Counted from the stretch's first letter, positions 33,883 to 42,183 are shown. The stretch: DNA of 46,774 nucleotides from Verrucomicrobiales bacterium (GCA_028293445.1 JAQGOU010000220.1:1-46774), one strand, 5' to 3'. Notes: generated from the letters alone by a model not told the origin. Translations and numbers: made by a program.

Positions 33883-35448
33883 ATGAGCAAACGCTTTTAC
33901 ATCACGACAGCTATCGATTACGTCAACGGTCAACCGCATCTCGGTCACGCTTACGAAAAAGTCATCACGGATGTGATCGCGCGCGCCCGCCGAAGCATGG
34001 GCGAAGATGTGTTCTTCCTCACCGGCCTCGATGAACATGGCCAAAAGGTGCAGCAGGTCGCCGTGGCGGAAGGAAAGAATCCACAGGCCTATTGCGATGA
34101 ACTGGCGGCAAGCTGGAAGAACTTCGCGCAGAAACTAGGCCTATCCAATGAAGACTTCGTGCGGACAACCGAACCGCGCCATAAAGAAATCGTCCAGACC
34201 ATTCTGTCGAAGCTCAATGCAGAGGGCCATTTCTACAAAGCGACCTACACTGGTTTTTATTCCACGAGCGCTGAAACATTTCTGACGGAGAAGGATCGTT
34301 TGCCCGATGGCAGTTTCGACGCGAGTTACGGCAAGGTCGCCGAGCTCAAGGAAGAAAATTATTATTTCAAACTGAAGGATCAACAGGCGTGGCTGATTGA
34401 TTACATCGAGAAGAATCCTGATTTCATCGTCCCCTCTTATCGCCGGAATGAAGTGCTTGGGTTTCTGAAGAACGAAACGCTGGAAGATCTCTGCATCAGC
34501 CGTCCGGCGGCGCGTTTGACCTGGGGAATTCCGATTCCGTTCGATCTGAATTACGTCACCTACGTCTGGTTCGATGCGCTCGTGAATTACATTAGCGTTC
34601 CGGCGGCACATGGGGATCCGAAAATAACTGAATCTCTAAAACTGCCGAAAAACAGCGGCCAACCGCCTGTTGAACTCTGGGCGGCAGATGCCCATGTCAT
34701 CGGCAAAGACATTCTAAAGTTTCACGCCGTCTATTGGCCAATCATGCTCAAAGCGATGGGCCTGCCGATGCCAAAACAATTGCTCGTCCATGGCTGGTGG
34801 CAAAAGGATGGACAAAAGATGAGCAAGAGCACGGGCGTGAGCGTCGATCCTATTGCCGTCATTGATGAATGGGGACTGGATGCGTTTCGTTTTTACGTGG
34901 TGCGTGAGTTGGCGATCGGACCGGACGGCAATTGGACGGATGCTGGCTTTCAATCCCGTTACTCCGCTGAACTCGCCAATGGTCTGGGCAACCTGGTGAA
35001 CCGTTCGCTCTCGATGTTGAAAAAATATCGCAACGGAGTTGTGCCTAAAGTTTCCAACGAACTCGCCCCTGACGCCGACAAAGCGGTGCAGGAAACAATC
35101 GCAAATCTGCGCAAATACGAATTGCAGGATGCACTCGCTTCGATTTGGACCCTCGTGAATCGCGCCAATCAATATGTGGATCAAACCGCGCCATTCAAAC
35201 TCGCGAAGGATCCGACCAAGGCCGAACGTCTGGATGAAGTCCTCTACAATTTGTGCGAAGCGTGCCGGATTCTTGCGGTGTTGCTCTGGTCGTATTTGCC
35301 GACCACGTCAGAAAAGATCTATCAACAACTTGGTCTCACGGACTCGCCCAACAAACTGGACGCAGCGAAATGGGGCTTGTTAAAAGAGGGTCAGGTCGTC
35401 GGCGAACCGGCTGCGCTTTTCCCGCGCAAAGATCTGAAGCCAACGTGA
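33883..35448 (+). CDS. metG: Methionyl-tRNA synthetase
   Basis: 521 aa from the ATG at 33883 (MSKRFYITTAIDYVNGQPHL); the track start upstream lacks support. Class I synthetase with the HIGH motif as HLGH (residues 19-22) and the KMSKS motif intact (K312-S316), plus DEHGQKVQQ and the WFDALVNYI anticodon-side segment. The Cys zinc knuckles of the E. coli type are absent and there is no C-terminal tRNA-binding domain, so this is a short form. Charges tRNA-Met with methionine in the cytoplasm. It follows dnaE2 by 76 bp but is probably transcribed separately. Confidence 0.95.
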   Translation: MSKRFYITTAIDYVNGQPHLGHAYEKVITDVIARARRSMGEDVFFLTGLDEHGQKVQQVAVAEGKNPQAYCDELAASWKNFAQKLGLSNEDFVRTTEPRHKEIVQTILSKLNAEGHFYKATYTGFYSTSAETFLTEKDRLPDGSFDASYGKVAELKEENYYFKLKDQQAWLIDYIEKNPDFIVPSYRRNEVLGFLKNETLEDLCISRPAARLTWGIPIPFDLNYVTYVWFDALVNYISVPAAHGDPKITESLKLPKNSGQPPVELWAADAHVIGKDILKFHAVYWPIMLKAMGLPMPKQLLVHGWWQKDGQKMSKSTGVSVDPIAVIDEWGLDAFRFYVVRELAIGPDGNWTDAGFQSRYSAELANGLGNLVNRSLSMLKKYRNGVVPKVSNELAPDADKAVQETIANLRKYELQDALASIWTLVNRANQYVDQTAPFKLAKDPTKAERLDEVLYNLCEACRILAVLLWSYLPTTSEKIYQQLGLTDSPNKLDAAKWGLLKEGQVVGEPAALFPRKDLKPT

Positions 35449-35470
35449 TCTCGCAAAGACTGCGTCGAGA

Positions 35471-37642
35471 CTAGTGGATGTATTGAAACTCCGGAGTCGA
35501 AAAGAGCGCCCATAGCAGGTCGCCCATGGCCTCCTTTGTTTCCGATGTCCCCTGCTCCTTTGCCGAATCGCCGGTGCCTTCCTTTTTGGCCGGAGTTTTT
35601 TCCACAGCAGTTTCCAGATACTTGATCGCGAGCAACCGCTCCTGTTTCCCAGGCGCACGGTTTAACGCGAGCCAATAGATTCTATCGACGACATGATCGA
35701 ACTGTTCCTCTTTGGCCAAATCGTTCACCAGATCGCCGCTGTAAACCAACTTGTGCAGCTCCGTTCCATTCAACAGTTCCAATGATTGCACGACCGCCAC
35801 ATCATCCGGTCGTCCAGTGCTCACTTCGCTATGTGCAGACGGCCGTCCGAGCGAACGCGTCAGTGGAGTAGAACCTTTGTCGAGATACGTGCGATTCTCA
35901 TTTTTCCACGTCTTCGACGTCGAAGCGCGGATACTGTCGATCAATTGCTCAGCTGTCATGCGGCGCAATGTCGGTGAACGGAAGTAACGCGGTTCTTTGG
36001 GCTTCTGCACATCGAAGTGATCCTCGCCCTTGGCATTATAGGCCAATTGATACGTGCGGCTGTTTAAGATGAGCCGAATGGTGTGCTTGATATCGTAACC
36101 GTTACGGATGAAGTCCTGCGCCAACCACTCCACCAACTCCGGGTGACTCGGTAATTGGTCGAGACGGAAATCATCGACGGGTTCAATGAATCCGAGACCA
36201 ACGTAGCGTTTCCAAAGGCGGTTCACGATCGTCTTGGCAAAACGCGGATTCGTCGGATCGACGATCAACTGCGCGACGCGATGGAGCCGATTTGTCAGAT
36301 CCTTCGGCACGTCCGTGGGCAGCCCCGGCAAATCGAACGGAAATTTTGCGTCGATCATCTGACCACTTTTCTTTTCACAACGAATGAGCTCGAGATCGTG
36401 CGGCGCAAACATTCCTGCGAACGCAGCAAAACGGGCTTGCGGCCATTCCTTGTTCAGAAAATGACTGTGGCAACTCGCACATTTCATTCCCGTGCCAAGG
36501 AAGACCTGTCCAACATTGGCCGCGCTCTGCAGCGTCTCCATGTGCTCTTCGTTCTTGATGTAAGCGCTCACGACACGATGGCCGTTCGGTTCGAAATATT
36601 TCGGGACGCGATAACCGGGCAGCGTCGGATCAATCAACTCAGAAACGAAAAGGTCGAACGCTTTGTTCTTTTTAAAGCTATCGAGAATCCAGTCGCGATG
36701 ATTCCCGCGCATTCCGATGCCGCCATTCAGTTCAACGATCGAACTGCACAAGGCATCTTCCCAAAAGGGCGTCCAATGCGCAGCGTAATCGTCGTTGCGG
36801 GCGAGCAGTTCGTCGATGAGCTTCGCGCGCTTACCGGGAGCTTTGTCAGCCACAAACTTTTGCGCTGCCTCTGCGGGAGGAATCAAACCAATCAAATCGA
36901 GATAGGCGCGACGGACGAACGTTGCATCATCACAGAGCGCCGGAGACTTCTTGGCCTCGGGAATTTTTGCGTCCTTCCATTTAGCGGAAACGAAAGAGTC
37001 GATGGGATTTACGATCTCGGATTTACGAATTACGGGCTCCGGGACTTTTCCAATCGGCGGCAAGAAGGTCGTGCGAAACTGGCGCATAACAGCGAATCGT
37101 TCCTCCTGGGAAAGATTTTCGTACAATAAACGATTGAGAAGTTTTTGCGCATCCTCATTGAGATTGCCAAAGGAACTGTCCCCGGTTTTCTGCGCCGCTA
37201 TTTCCGCGGAGTCATCTTTCGCACCGGCAGAGATCCAGAGGCGAATGAGATGAAGTTCGTTTTCGGATAAGGCGTCCGAACCTTTGGGCATCTGCGGCCC
37301 ATCGGCCAGTCCACGAATGTATTGCACTACCGCGCTCTCGTCGGGTTTGCCGGGAACAACTCCGGGCCCGGCTTTCTTCCCCTTTTGTTTGAGCGCTTCG
37401 ACCGTCGTCGTATCGAACCCGCTCTTCTTGTCCTCGGGCGAATGGCATTCGATACAGTTGTTAACGAGAATCGGTTTGATATCGCGCGCGTAGCTCACCT
37501 TCGCCGCTTCCGGTTTAATGATCGGGCGAACTTTAATTTCCGTCTTCTTCTTTTCCGCAGCCTCGCTACGAGAAACAAACACAATCGAAACAGCCGCGAG
37601 AAGCCCTGAGAAAAGCAAACACTTCATTCCGCTTCGGTTCAT
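35471..37642 (-). CDS. PSCyt1 / DUF1549 / DUF1553 (PSD1) cytochrome protein
   Basis: 723 aa from the ATG at 37642, with an alternative ATG at 37627 that gives a more classical signal peptide (MKCLLFSGLLAAVSIVFVS). Haem c motif CIECH (63-67) in the PSCyt1 domain with MPKG, then DUF1549 (PIDSFVSAKWKDAKIP, FVRRAYLDLIGLIPPAEAAQ) and DUF1553 (ANVGQVFLGTGMKCASCHSH, TIVNRLWKRYVGLGFIEPVD, LILNSRTYQL). The family is frequent in Planctomycetes and Verrucomicrobia, and is usually paired with a DUF1501 gene, which is missing here. Exported; likely electron transfer to an unknown reaction. Convergent with metG, 22 bp between stops. Confidence 0.9.
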   Translation of the reverse strand: MNRSGMKCLLFSGLLAAVSIVFVSRSEAAEKKKTEIKVRPIIKPEAAKVSYARDIKPILVNNCIECHSPEDKKSGFDTTTVEALKQKGKKAGPGVVPGKPDESAVVQYIRGLADGPQMPKGSDALSENELHLIRLWISAGAKDDSAEIAAQKTGDSSFGNLNEDAQKLLNRLLYENLSQEERFAVMRQFRTTFLPPIGKVPEPVIRKSEIVNPIDSFVSAKWKDAKIPEAKKSPALCDDATFVRRAYLDLIGLIPPAEAAQKFVADKAPGKRAKLIDELLARNDDYAAHWTPFWEDALCSSIVELNGGIGMRGNHRDWILDSFKKNKAFDLFVSELIDPTLPGYRVPKYFEPNGHRVVSAYIKNEEHMETLQSAANVGQVFLGTGMKCASCHSHFLNKEWPQARFAAFAGMFAPHDLELIRCEKKSGQMIDAKFPFDLPGLPTDVPKDLTNRLHRVAQLIVDPTNPRFAKTIVNRLWKRYVGLGFIEPVDDFRLDQLPSHPELVEWLAQDFIRNGYDIKHTIRLILNSRTYQLAYNAKGEDHFDVQKPKEPRYFRSPTLRRMTAEQLIDSIRASTSKTWKNENRTYLDKGSTPLTRSLGRPSAHSEVSTGRPDDVAVVQSLELLNGTELHKLVYSGDLVNDLAKEEQFDHVVDRIYWLALNRAPGKQERLLAIKYLETAVEKTPAKKEGTGDSAKEQGTSETKEAMGDLLWALFSTPEFQYIH

Positions 37643-37713
37643 GTGATTGAAATAATGGACGCAAATGCGTCTCTGCGCAGTGATAAAATATCCTCCCCTC
37701 ACGGCCGCTACCA

Positions 37714-38004
37714 TCAATGAGTCCATCGCCAAAGTTCAAATGACCTCTCGAAAATTTCGAAGGCGCAGGGAAGTGTGAGCAGCAAAATACACCAACGCCA
37801 GCGAGTCCTGGCTGCGATGATTAAAGTCACCGCCGCCACCACGTGACGGAGTCCGAGGCCGAGAAATGAATAAACTCCTTTCGGATTGGAGAGTGAAAGC
37901 CCAGCCAGCGCATACCACACTAAACAGACGAGGCCGAAGGCGAAGGCGAACATGAAACCCGCGATTGCCATGAGTTTTCTTGGTGACGTGCCAGTCGTTT
38001 GCAT
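37714..38004 (-). CDS. Small membrane protein, unknown
   Basis: 96 aa from the ATG at 38004 (MQTTGTSPRKLMAIAGFMFA); the longer track ORF reads through attC-like sequence and is not supported. Three hydrophobic segments (FAFGLVCLVWYALAGL, FLGLGLRHVVAAVTLII, WCILLLTLPCAF). It lies just left of a decayed attC-like site and may be the most distal, fixed cassette of the array. No family recognised. Confidence 0.5.
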   Translation of the reverse strand: MQTTGTSPRKLMAIAGFMFAFAFGLVCLVWYALAGLSLSNPKGVYSFLGLGLRHVVAAVTLIIAARTRWRWCILLLTLPCAFEIFERSFELWRWTH

Positions 38005-38021
38005 GATGTGACGCTCGAAGC

Positions 38022-38118
38022 CGCCCACAAATGGAGCCACACCCGGCGCTGATTGTAAACCCGCGAAGCGGAACGAAAAGCGGTCCACAGGCTTGGCCGA
38101 AGCACTCTGCTTGAACGG
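38022..38118 (-). repeat. Decayed attC-like remnant
   Basis: The stretch 38055-38110 (GTAAACCCGCGAAGCGGAAC, CGGTCCACAGGCTTGGCCGA, GCACTCTG) closely follows the right half of the CCAGCTCAGCCAG-type attC sites further right, but the terminal GTTAGGC box has become CTTGAACGG and the left arm is barely recognisable. Probably no longer recombinogenic. Confidence 0.55.
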
Positions 38119-38138
38119 CGCATTATGGTTTTAAGTCA

Positions 38139-38903
38139 TTAATCTGGAGTCCATTGATAATTATAACTGGGGGGTGGATTGTAAAAAACGGCCAGCCCTT
38201 TACGCGGTGTACTATCCAGGAAAATCTTGATGTAACTGACATGGCCGTCCACAAAACTAACCATATTCTTTGCGTCATTATACCAGAAGTCAGACGACAA
38301 AGGTTCGTGCCATGACCAGGGCGCCAATGCCGAGGCCTCAGCGATCAACACCGTCCTGCTGGGATGTTTGACGGCACTCAACTTCACCTTGCCAAGACCC
38401 AGCCGGGTAATCGTAATCCCGTTGGTTCCCACCACCTCGCTGCGACCGTCCCCACCATTGAACGAGTAGCTGGAAAAATCCACAAAAGGTTCATCATGGA
38501 GACTCTTCCGCACGTTCTCCGTCGGACCGTTGTCGTCGTAAAAAATATGATTTGGATAAAACTTATCCGCTGGACAGTTAAATAGCGTGTCTTGCGGCGA
38601 CGATGCGCCATTCACACCCACGTAATTTTTCGTCAACTGTTTGTAGGCCGAATAGAGCGTCGCAAAGTTGGTCGGGGAAGCTGCCGCAGCGGGTGAAGGC
38701 GAAGCATCGTGTGAATCATCAGAATACATCCGGATGCCCATATTAATTTGCCGCAGATTATTCATGCAGCTTGTTTGTTGTGCTTTGGCTTTCGCCCGGC
38801 TCAAGGTTGGCAACAATAACGCGGCCAGTATGGCGATGACAGCAATCACCACCAGCAACTCTAACATTGTGAATGCTTCTGTGGTCTCGCGATTGTTTTT
38901 CAC
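38139..38903 (-). CDS. Prepilin-like protein with FTMLELL leader and late VDGH motif
   Basis: About 254 aa from a GTG at 38903 (MKNNRETTEAFTMLELLVVI); an upstream GTG at 38954 is the track start. Type IV prepilin-like leader with AFTMLELLVVIAVIAILAAL, a segment CMNNLRQINMGIRMYSDD typical of verrucomicrobial pseudopilins, and a C-terminal MVSFVDGHVSYIK corresponding to the H-X9-DG type of protein. The residue before the cleavage site is Ala rather than Gly. Such genes are very numerous in Planctomycetes and Verrucomicrobia; role unknown. It sits between two attC-like remnants, so it looks like an old cassette. Confidence 0.8.
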   Translation of the reverse strand: MKNNRETTEAFTMLELLVVIAVIAILAALLLPTLSRAKAKAQQTSCMNNLRQINMGIRMYSDDSHDASPSPAAAASPTNFATLYSAYKQLTKNYVGVNGASSPQDTLFNCPADKFYPNHIFYDDNGPTENVRKSLHDEPFVDFSSYSFNGGDGRSEVVGTNGITITRLGLGKVKLSAVKHPSRTVLIAEASALAPWSWHEPLSSDFWYNDAKNMVSFVDGHVSYIKIFLDSTPRKGLAVFYNPPPSYNYQWTPD

Positions 38904-39071
38904 ACCAGTTGGACAATGCAGAGACTGGCAAGTCACGCTGCCAAACTTGTGCACTACGGCCGCAATGCACGAAGCGGGTTCTCGCGCACTTCACTTTCGT
39001 CGTCTGCCGAGAATTGCTCGATGCTTTTCTTTTCGAACAATCTTTTAAGGAACGAAAACATAGCTTCCTTT

Positions 39072-39118
39072 GCCTAACGAACCAGCTCAGCCACGCGGCG
39101 GAAAACCAAGTTTAGGCC
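39072..39118 (-). repeat. Truncated attC-like site
   Basis: GCCTAACGAACCAGCTCAGCCA matches the left half of the intact sites (GCCTAACGAAACCAGCTCAGCCAG), and the other end keeps GTTTAGGCC, one base longer than GTTAGGC. The centre is missing, leaving 47 bp instead of about 100. Confidence 0.65.
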
Positions 39119-39494
39119 GCTTAAGCAGGCAGGCCAGATAGGCTCCTGCCGTGATGTCGTAGGTTCCGCAGAATCCAGGCCACCAGACTGGAACGCCTGG
39201 ATTAAATATTAAACCGTGATGAATGAAATCGAAAAGACCGTGACCAATTAGTCCGGCCACGACCCACCAGAGCTTTTTTTTGAACCCGATCCCCGCGGCA
39301 AGCAGGAACAACACAATGGGTAAAGATTCAGCAAGGAGTGCATGGGTTGACCCTGCGATGGTCGCGAACAATGCATACAATAATGCGATTGCAATCAGCA
39401 CCGTAGGATAAAAGGAACGCTCCCGGTCGAATCCAATGGCGGTAGCACCGATTGAAATGCTCAAGGCAAGAAAGAGGCCGATCAAATATTCCAT
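39087..39494 (-). CDS. Small polytopic membrane protein, unknown
   Basis: 135 aa from the ATG at 39494 (MEYLIGLFLALSISIGATAI). Four or five hydrophobic segments; conserved-looking polar motif GHGLFDFIHHGLI and NPGVPVWWPGFC, so this is likely a real family although I cannot name it. Its 3' end runs into the truncated attC-like site, as cassette genes often do. It starts 38 bp after the stop of the methyltransferase-like gene on the same strand. Confidence 0.65.
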   Translation of the reverse strand: MEYLIGLFLALSISIGATAIGFDRERSFYPTVLIAIALLYALFATIAGSTHALLAESLPIVLFLLAAGIGFKKKLWWVVAGLIGHGLFDFIHHGLIFNPGVPVWWPGFCGTYDITAGAYLACLLKRPKLGFPPRG

Positions 39495-39532
39495 GACGGG
39501 TTCTTTGGTGATAGTTGCATTTTGAACATGAA

Positions 39533-40012
39533 TCAAATCCATCTTCGCACGGTAGAGCAATACGCCCTGAATTCGTCACCAAAGAGGGATGCCAGGGCCC
39601 GCTCTTCCGGTTTGATCTGAAAACGATTCATGTAAAGAACGAAGGCGGGCAAACCAAAAAAGGAGAGAAACGTAGCCGTCAGCGCAGCCCAACCGGCCAA
39701 TATCAAAACGAATCCCAAATACATGGGATTGCGCGTGTGGCGGTAGACTCCTGATCTGACCAGGGATGAAGATGATTGAGGTTTTGTCGGATTAACAGTG
39801 GTTTTTGCCCATTTGAATTCCAAGAGGCCAAGTGCGCATACGCCGAGGCCCAACAACCCGAATAGGCCAGCCACGATTGTTTGAAATGCAAATTGAAAAT
39901 GGAATCCCGGGGCGTATGCAGATCCCAGCCACATCAAAAGAGCGATGATGATCACAAGAGCAACGGGAGGGATTTTCAATTCGAGAACATGCACGTCGGG
40001 GCGAGTATGCAT
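39533..40012 (-). CDS. Isoprenylcysteine carboxyl methyltransferase-like membrane protein
   Basis: 159 aa from the ATG at 40012; an upstream GTG is less likely. Three or four membrane segments and the family signature near the C-terminus: SGVYRHTRNPMYLGFVLILA followed by RFQIKPEERALASLFGDEF, as in ICMT/PEMT-like methyltransferases that bind S-adenosylmethionine. Bacterial members have no known prenylated substrate; several lie in metal-resistance loci. Here it follows a Cys-rich peptide and a Cys-tailed sigma factor, which fits that context. Confidence 0.82.
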   Translation of the reverse strand: MHTRPDVHVLELKIPPVALVIIIALLMWLGSAYAPGFHFQFAFQTIVAGLFGLLGLGVCALGLLEFKWAKTTVNPTKPQSSSSLVRSGVYRHTRNPMYLGFVLILAGWAALTATFLSFFGLPAFVLYMNRFQIKPEERALASLFGDEFRAYCSTVRRWI

Positions 40013-40052
40013 AAAAGACGATTGATTAAGGTTATCAAAATTCACGTTATTA

Positions 40053-40083
40053 AAGCCGCCTCAGCATTCCGCCAAGGCGGCTT
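40053..40083 (-). terminator. Terminator-like hairpin after the Cys-rich peptide gene
   Basis: On the minus strand an 8-bp stem AAGCCGCC / GGCGGCTT with a 15-nt loop is followed by TAAT, a poor T-run. It lies 20 bp after the stop of the Cys-rich peptide and may attenuate transcription into the methyltransferase-like gene. Confidence 0.45.
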
Positions 40084-40103
40084 CACGTGTCAACAACGGG
40101 AAC

Positions 40104-40250
40104 TTATTTGCAGCCGCAGGGCGAGCAGTTGCAGCGTCCGGACTCGCAAGTGCAGGAGCAGGAGCAAGAGCCGTTGCACTTGCACTTTTTGGCGGAATTC
40201 GCGCTGGCGTTCTTGGGGTCGTTCAATTGATTTTTGCGATTTGATTTCAT
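40104..40250 (-). CDS. Metallothionein-like Cys-rich peptide (48 aa)
   Basis: Absent from the ORF track because it is short. ATG at 40250, TAA at 40104-40106. The N-terminal 20 residues are polar (MKSNRKNQLNDPKNASANSA) and the rest is a Cys cluster: CKCNGSCSCSCTCESGRCNC then SPCGC, ten Cys in 25 residues, mostly as CxC. This is the pattern of a metal-binding peptide such as a metallothionein; it matches no named subfamily that I can recall. No aromatic residues. The 124-bp gap to the sigma factor gene holds a CGGGCATCGTTGCCCG hairpin (40285-40300) that could be a regulatory site. Binding of a specific metal is inferred only. Confidence 0.72.
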   Translation of the reverse strand: MKSNRKNQLNDPKNASANSAKKCKCNGSCSCSCTCESGRCNCSPCGCK

Positions 40251-40374
40251 GGTCATTGATTCTTGATTCTTTACGGCTCAGTCCGGGCATCGTTGCCCGC
40301 GGTTTACCGGCCGTTCAACAGAGCTAACGGACCAACCCAAATTCCATTACACTCTTTTTTTTGATCGTGAATTC

Positions 40375-40935
40375 TCAATGACAATGGGCTTTTTCGTCCG
40401 AGTCGTTGCAGGTGCAATCAAAGCACCCGTGGGCGCTGCACGCGCCACAATTTTGAGAAAGAGCTTTTCGAAGATGCTTCCGGGCCCGATGAAGCCTCAC
40501 GGTAAGGTTGTTCTTTGTAACTCCCAGCTTTGCCGCGGCCACATCCGGCTCGTGACCTTTCAAATCCACTTCCTCCAATAACTCGCGGTATTGCTCAGGC
40601 ACCAAAGGCAAGAGACGCCGAAAACATTTGCAGAGCTCGCGCCCGTCCTCTTCATCGGGAGTTTCAGGAAGCTGCTTTTCGAAACGCTCAAGCGCACGAC
40701 TGCGTGCCCCTTGTTTCCGATAAACATCAATAATTGATCTTCGAAGTATCCGATAAAACCAAGTGATCGTTTCTTCGTCGGTTTCAGGATGCCGGTCGGC
40801 CGCCAAAGCTTTTATCAAGCTGTCCTGCACGACATCTTCGGCCAAATGGTGATCGCCGAGGCGATTTCGAGCAAAAGCCACGAACACCTGTAGATTCTTG
40901 ATGATTGCAGCTTCGACGCCAGCCATGCGGCTCAC
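40375..40935 (-). CDS. ECF-type sigma-70 factor with C-terminal Cys/His metal-binding tail
   Basis: 186 aa from a GTG at 40935 with AGGAG five bases upstream. Sigma region 2 (FARNRLGDHHLAEDVVQDSL, TITWFYRILRRSIIDVYRKQ) and region 4 (LPLVPEQYRELLEEVDLKGH, AAAKLGVTKNNLTVRLHRAR) are complete. The last 26 residues are CGACSAHGCFDCTCNDSDE and KAHCH: six Cys and three His. In CorE-like ECF sigma factors a C-terminal Cys-rich domain senses copper or cadmium directly without an anti-sigma factor; no anti-sigma gene is seen here. A role in metal-responsive expression of the downstream Cys-rich peptide is inferred. TTTGCGCAAA palindrome lies just upstream. Confidence 0.87.
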   Translation of the reverse strand: MSRMAGVEAAIIKNLQVFVAFARNRLGDHHLAEDVVQDSLIKALAADRHPETDEETITWFYRILRRSIIDVYRKQGARSRALERFEKQLPETPDEEDGRELCKCFRRLLPLVPEQYRELLEEVDLKGHEPDVAAAKLGVTKNNLTVRLHRARKHLRKALSQNCGACSAHGCFDCTCNDSDEKAHCH

Positions 40936-41059
40936 ATTAGCTCCTGTGCCGCTTTGCGCAAACTTACTTTCCGATGGGAAGGATTTCGCAACGTGTAGCG
41001 GAAATTAACCATTTGCCGTCGCTTACGTAAGTGTCTCGCCGGGTTAGATGCAGGCACTC

Positions 41060-41067
41060 GTTAGGCC
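41060..41067 (-). repeat. attC-like core box at the left border of the intact array
   Basis: GTTAGGCC (plus strand) lies 21 bp beyond the stop of the last clear cassette gene, where the 3' attC of that cassette should be. No convincing partner box follows; only a CTTACGTAAG palindrome and GGTTAATT to its left. It is either a heavily diverged attC or a cassette whose 3' site is lost. Confidence 0.4.
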
Positions 41068-41087
41068 TTGGATTGGGGCTGTGTTGG

Positions 41088-41576
41088 TCATGTGATCGCA
41101 TCGACGAGAACATCCGACCAGAAATCATAGCCCTCGGGCAGCAAAAGCACTTCGGAGTGCTTCCGACACCAAAGAAAAACGTCCATCGTAAGCCGATCCA
41201 TCTCCGCGTCAGCAAAATCTCCTGCATCAGCGCCCGCATCTCCCGCCTGCTTAACTGCTGCCAAATCCTGAACTATCCTATCGCCGGAAGCAGGGGTAGG
41301 CAACCAACGCCCGAGAGTGTCTAAATAGTTGTAGTAGCTCTCATCCCAGTTACACCAGCCATCACGGTCCCGGGTATAGCGCAATACCAGAATCGCATCG
41401 ATCACCTCATACTGTAGTGACCCAAGGCCATCTGTATCCTCCTCCAACTCTTGAAACCACTGCTTGAGGCTCCGAATGTGGTCAGTCTGTGGACTAGCGG
41501 GTGAAAGTTTCATTCGACCAGAGGTGATGCGCTCGGGCTCTGACTTTCCGAATATCTTCTTTAGCCAATGGAACAT
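41088..41576 (-). CDS. Cassette protein, unknown (162 aa)
   Basis: ATG at 41576, only 25 bp from the recombination point of the neighbouring attC, the tight packing typical of integron cassettes. Soluble, acidic, helix-rich (SLKQWFQELEEDTDGLGSLQ; FADAEMDRLTMDVFLWC). No recognised family; no signal peptide. Confidence 0.7.
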   Translation of the reverse strand: MFHWLKKIFGKSEPERITSGRMKLSPASPQTDHIRSLKQWFQELEEDTDGLGSLQYEVIDAILVLRYTRDRDGWCNWDESYYNYLDTLGRWLPTPASGDRIVQDLAAVKQAGDAGADAGDFADAEMDRLTMDVFLWCRKHSEVLLLPEGYDFWSDVLVDAIT

Positions 41577-41595
41577 ATCGGTGGTGACGTGTGAG

Positions 41596-41691
41596 GCCTA
41601 ACGATACTCCGGATCAGCGAGCCCGCGCCGGCGATATCCAGAATGCAACGGAGACGCGATCGCGGGGTTCGCTGCATCCGGTTGGTTAGGC
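41596..41691 (-). repeat. attC site A
   Basis: Boxes GCCTAAC (41596-41602) and GTTAGGC (41685-41691) flank arms CCGGATCAGCGAGCCCGC and GCGGGGTTCGCTGCATCCGG. The right arm has one extra C relative to the left, the position of an extrahelical base. 96 bp. It closes the cassette of the 120-aa membrane protein. Confidence 0.9.
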
Positions 41692-41700
41692 CACACGAGA

Positions 41701-42063
41701 TCAAATACTGTATCCATATGCTCTCAGTCTGCTCTTGAGCCACTCATATAGCAAAATGCCAATACCGGCGATGACAATGCAAATCACCCAGCCGAACGGG
41801 GTCGGTCTCTGACGTGAGCCCATGAGTCGCCCCGCTCTGTCATTGCCCATAAATAACAACATGAGGCCGAGGATGACTAGAGCCGGCGCAAGCATCACCG
41901 CCTTCAGTGAAATGGAAACATCATCTTCATGATGTGACGCTGCAACTAAGGGCAAAACAATGGAGAAGTATGCGAGCACGCCACCACCAATGGACATAAA
42001 GAAACCAAGCCAGCGCATCTTCCTGACTGGCTGCTGTGGGTTTGGGTCGGTTGGAGCGTCCAT
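41701..42063 (-). CDS. Cassette membrane protein, unknown (120 aa)
   Basis: ATG at 42063, 13 bp from attC B; stop 9 bp before attC A. Three hydrophobic segments (GFFMSIGGGVLAYFSIVLPL, AVMLAPALVILGLMLLF, WVICIVIAGIGILLYEWL). Pro-rich cytoplasmic start. No recognised family. Confidence 0.7.
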   Translation of the reverse strand: MDAPTDPNPQQPVRKMRWLGFFMSIGGGVLAYFSIVLPLVAASHHEDDVSISLKAVMLAPALVILGLMLLFMGNDRAGRLMGSRQRPTPFGWVICIVIAGIGILLYEWLKSRLRAYGYSI

Positions 42064-42075
42064 GTGCGCAATGTG

Positions 42076-42183
42076 GTCTAACGAAACCAGCTCAGCCAGC
42101 CCGTGTCAACAAACGTGAACCGTCCCGCTCAGCGGGAGAACGAAGAGCGGTCCACGAGCTTGGCTGAAGCGCTCTGGTCAGGT
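42076..42183 (-). repeat. attC site B
   Basis: GTCTAAC and GTCAGGT boxes, both changed from the GCCTAAC/GTTAGGC consensus, with arms CCAGCTCAGCCAGCCCG and CGAGCTTGGCTGAAGCGCTC. Of the second site type. 108 bp; the weakened boxes suggest reduced activity. Confidence 0.85.

Noticed and set aside
36155-37129. 324-aa plus-strand ORF
   Set aside because: Antisense shadow of the PSCyt1/PSD1 gene, without recognisable motifs.
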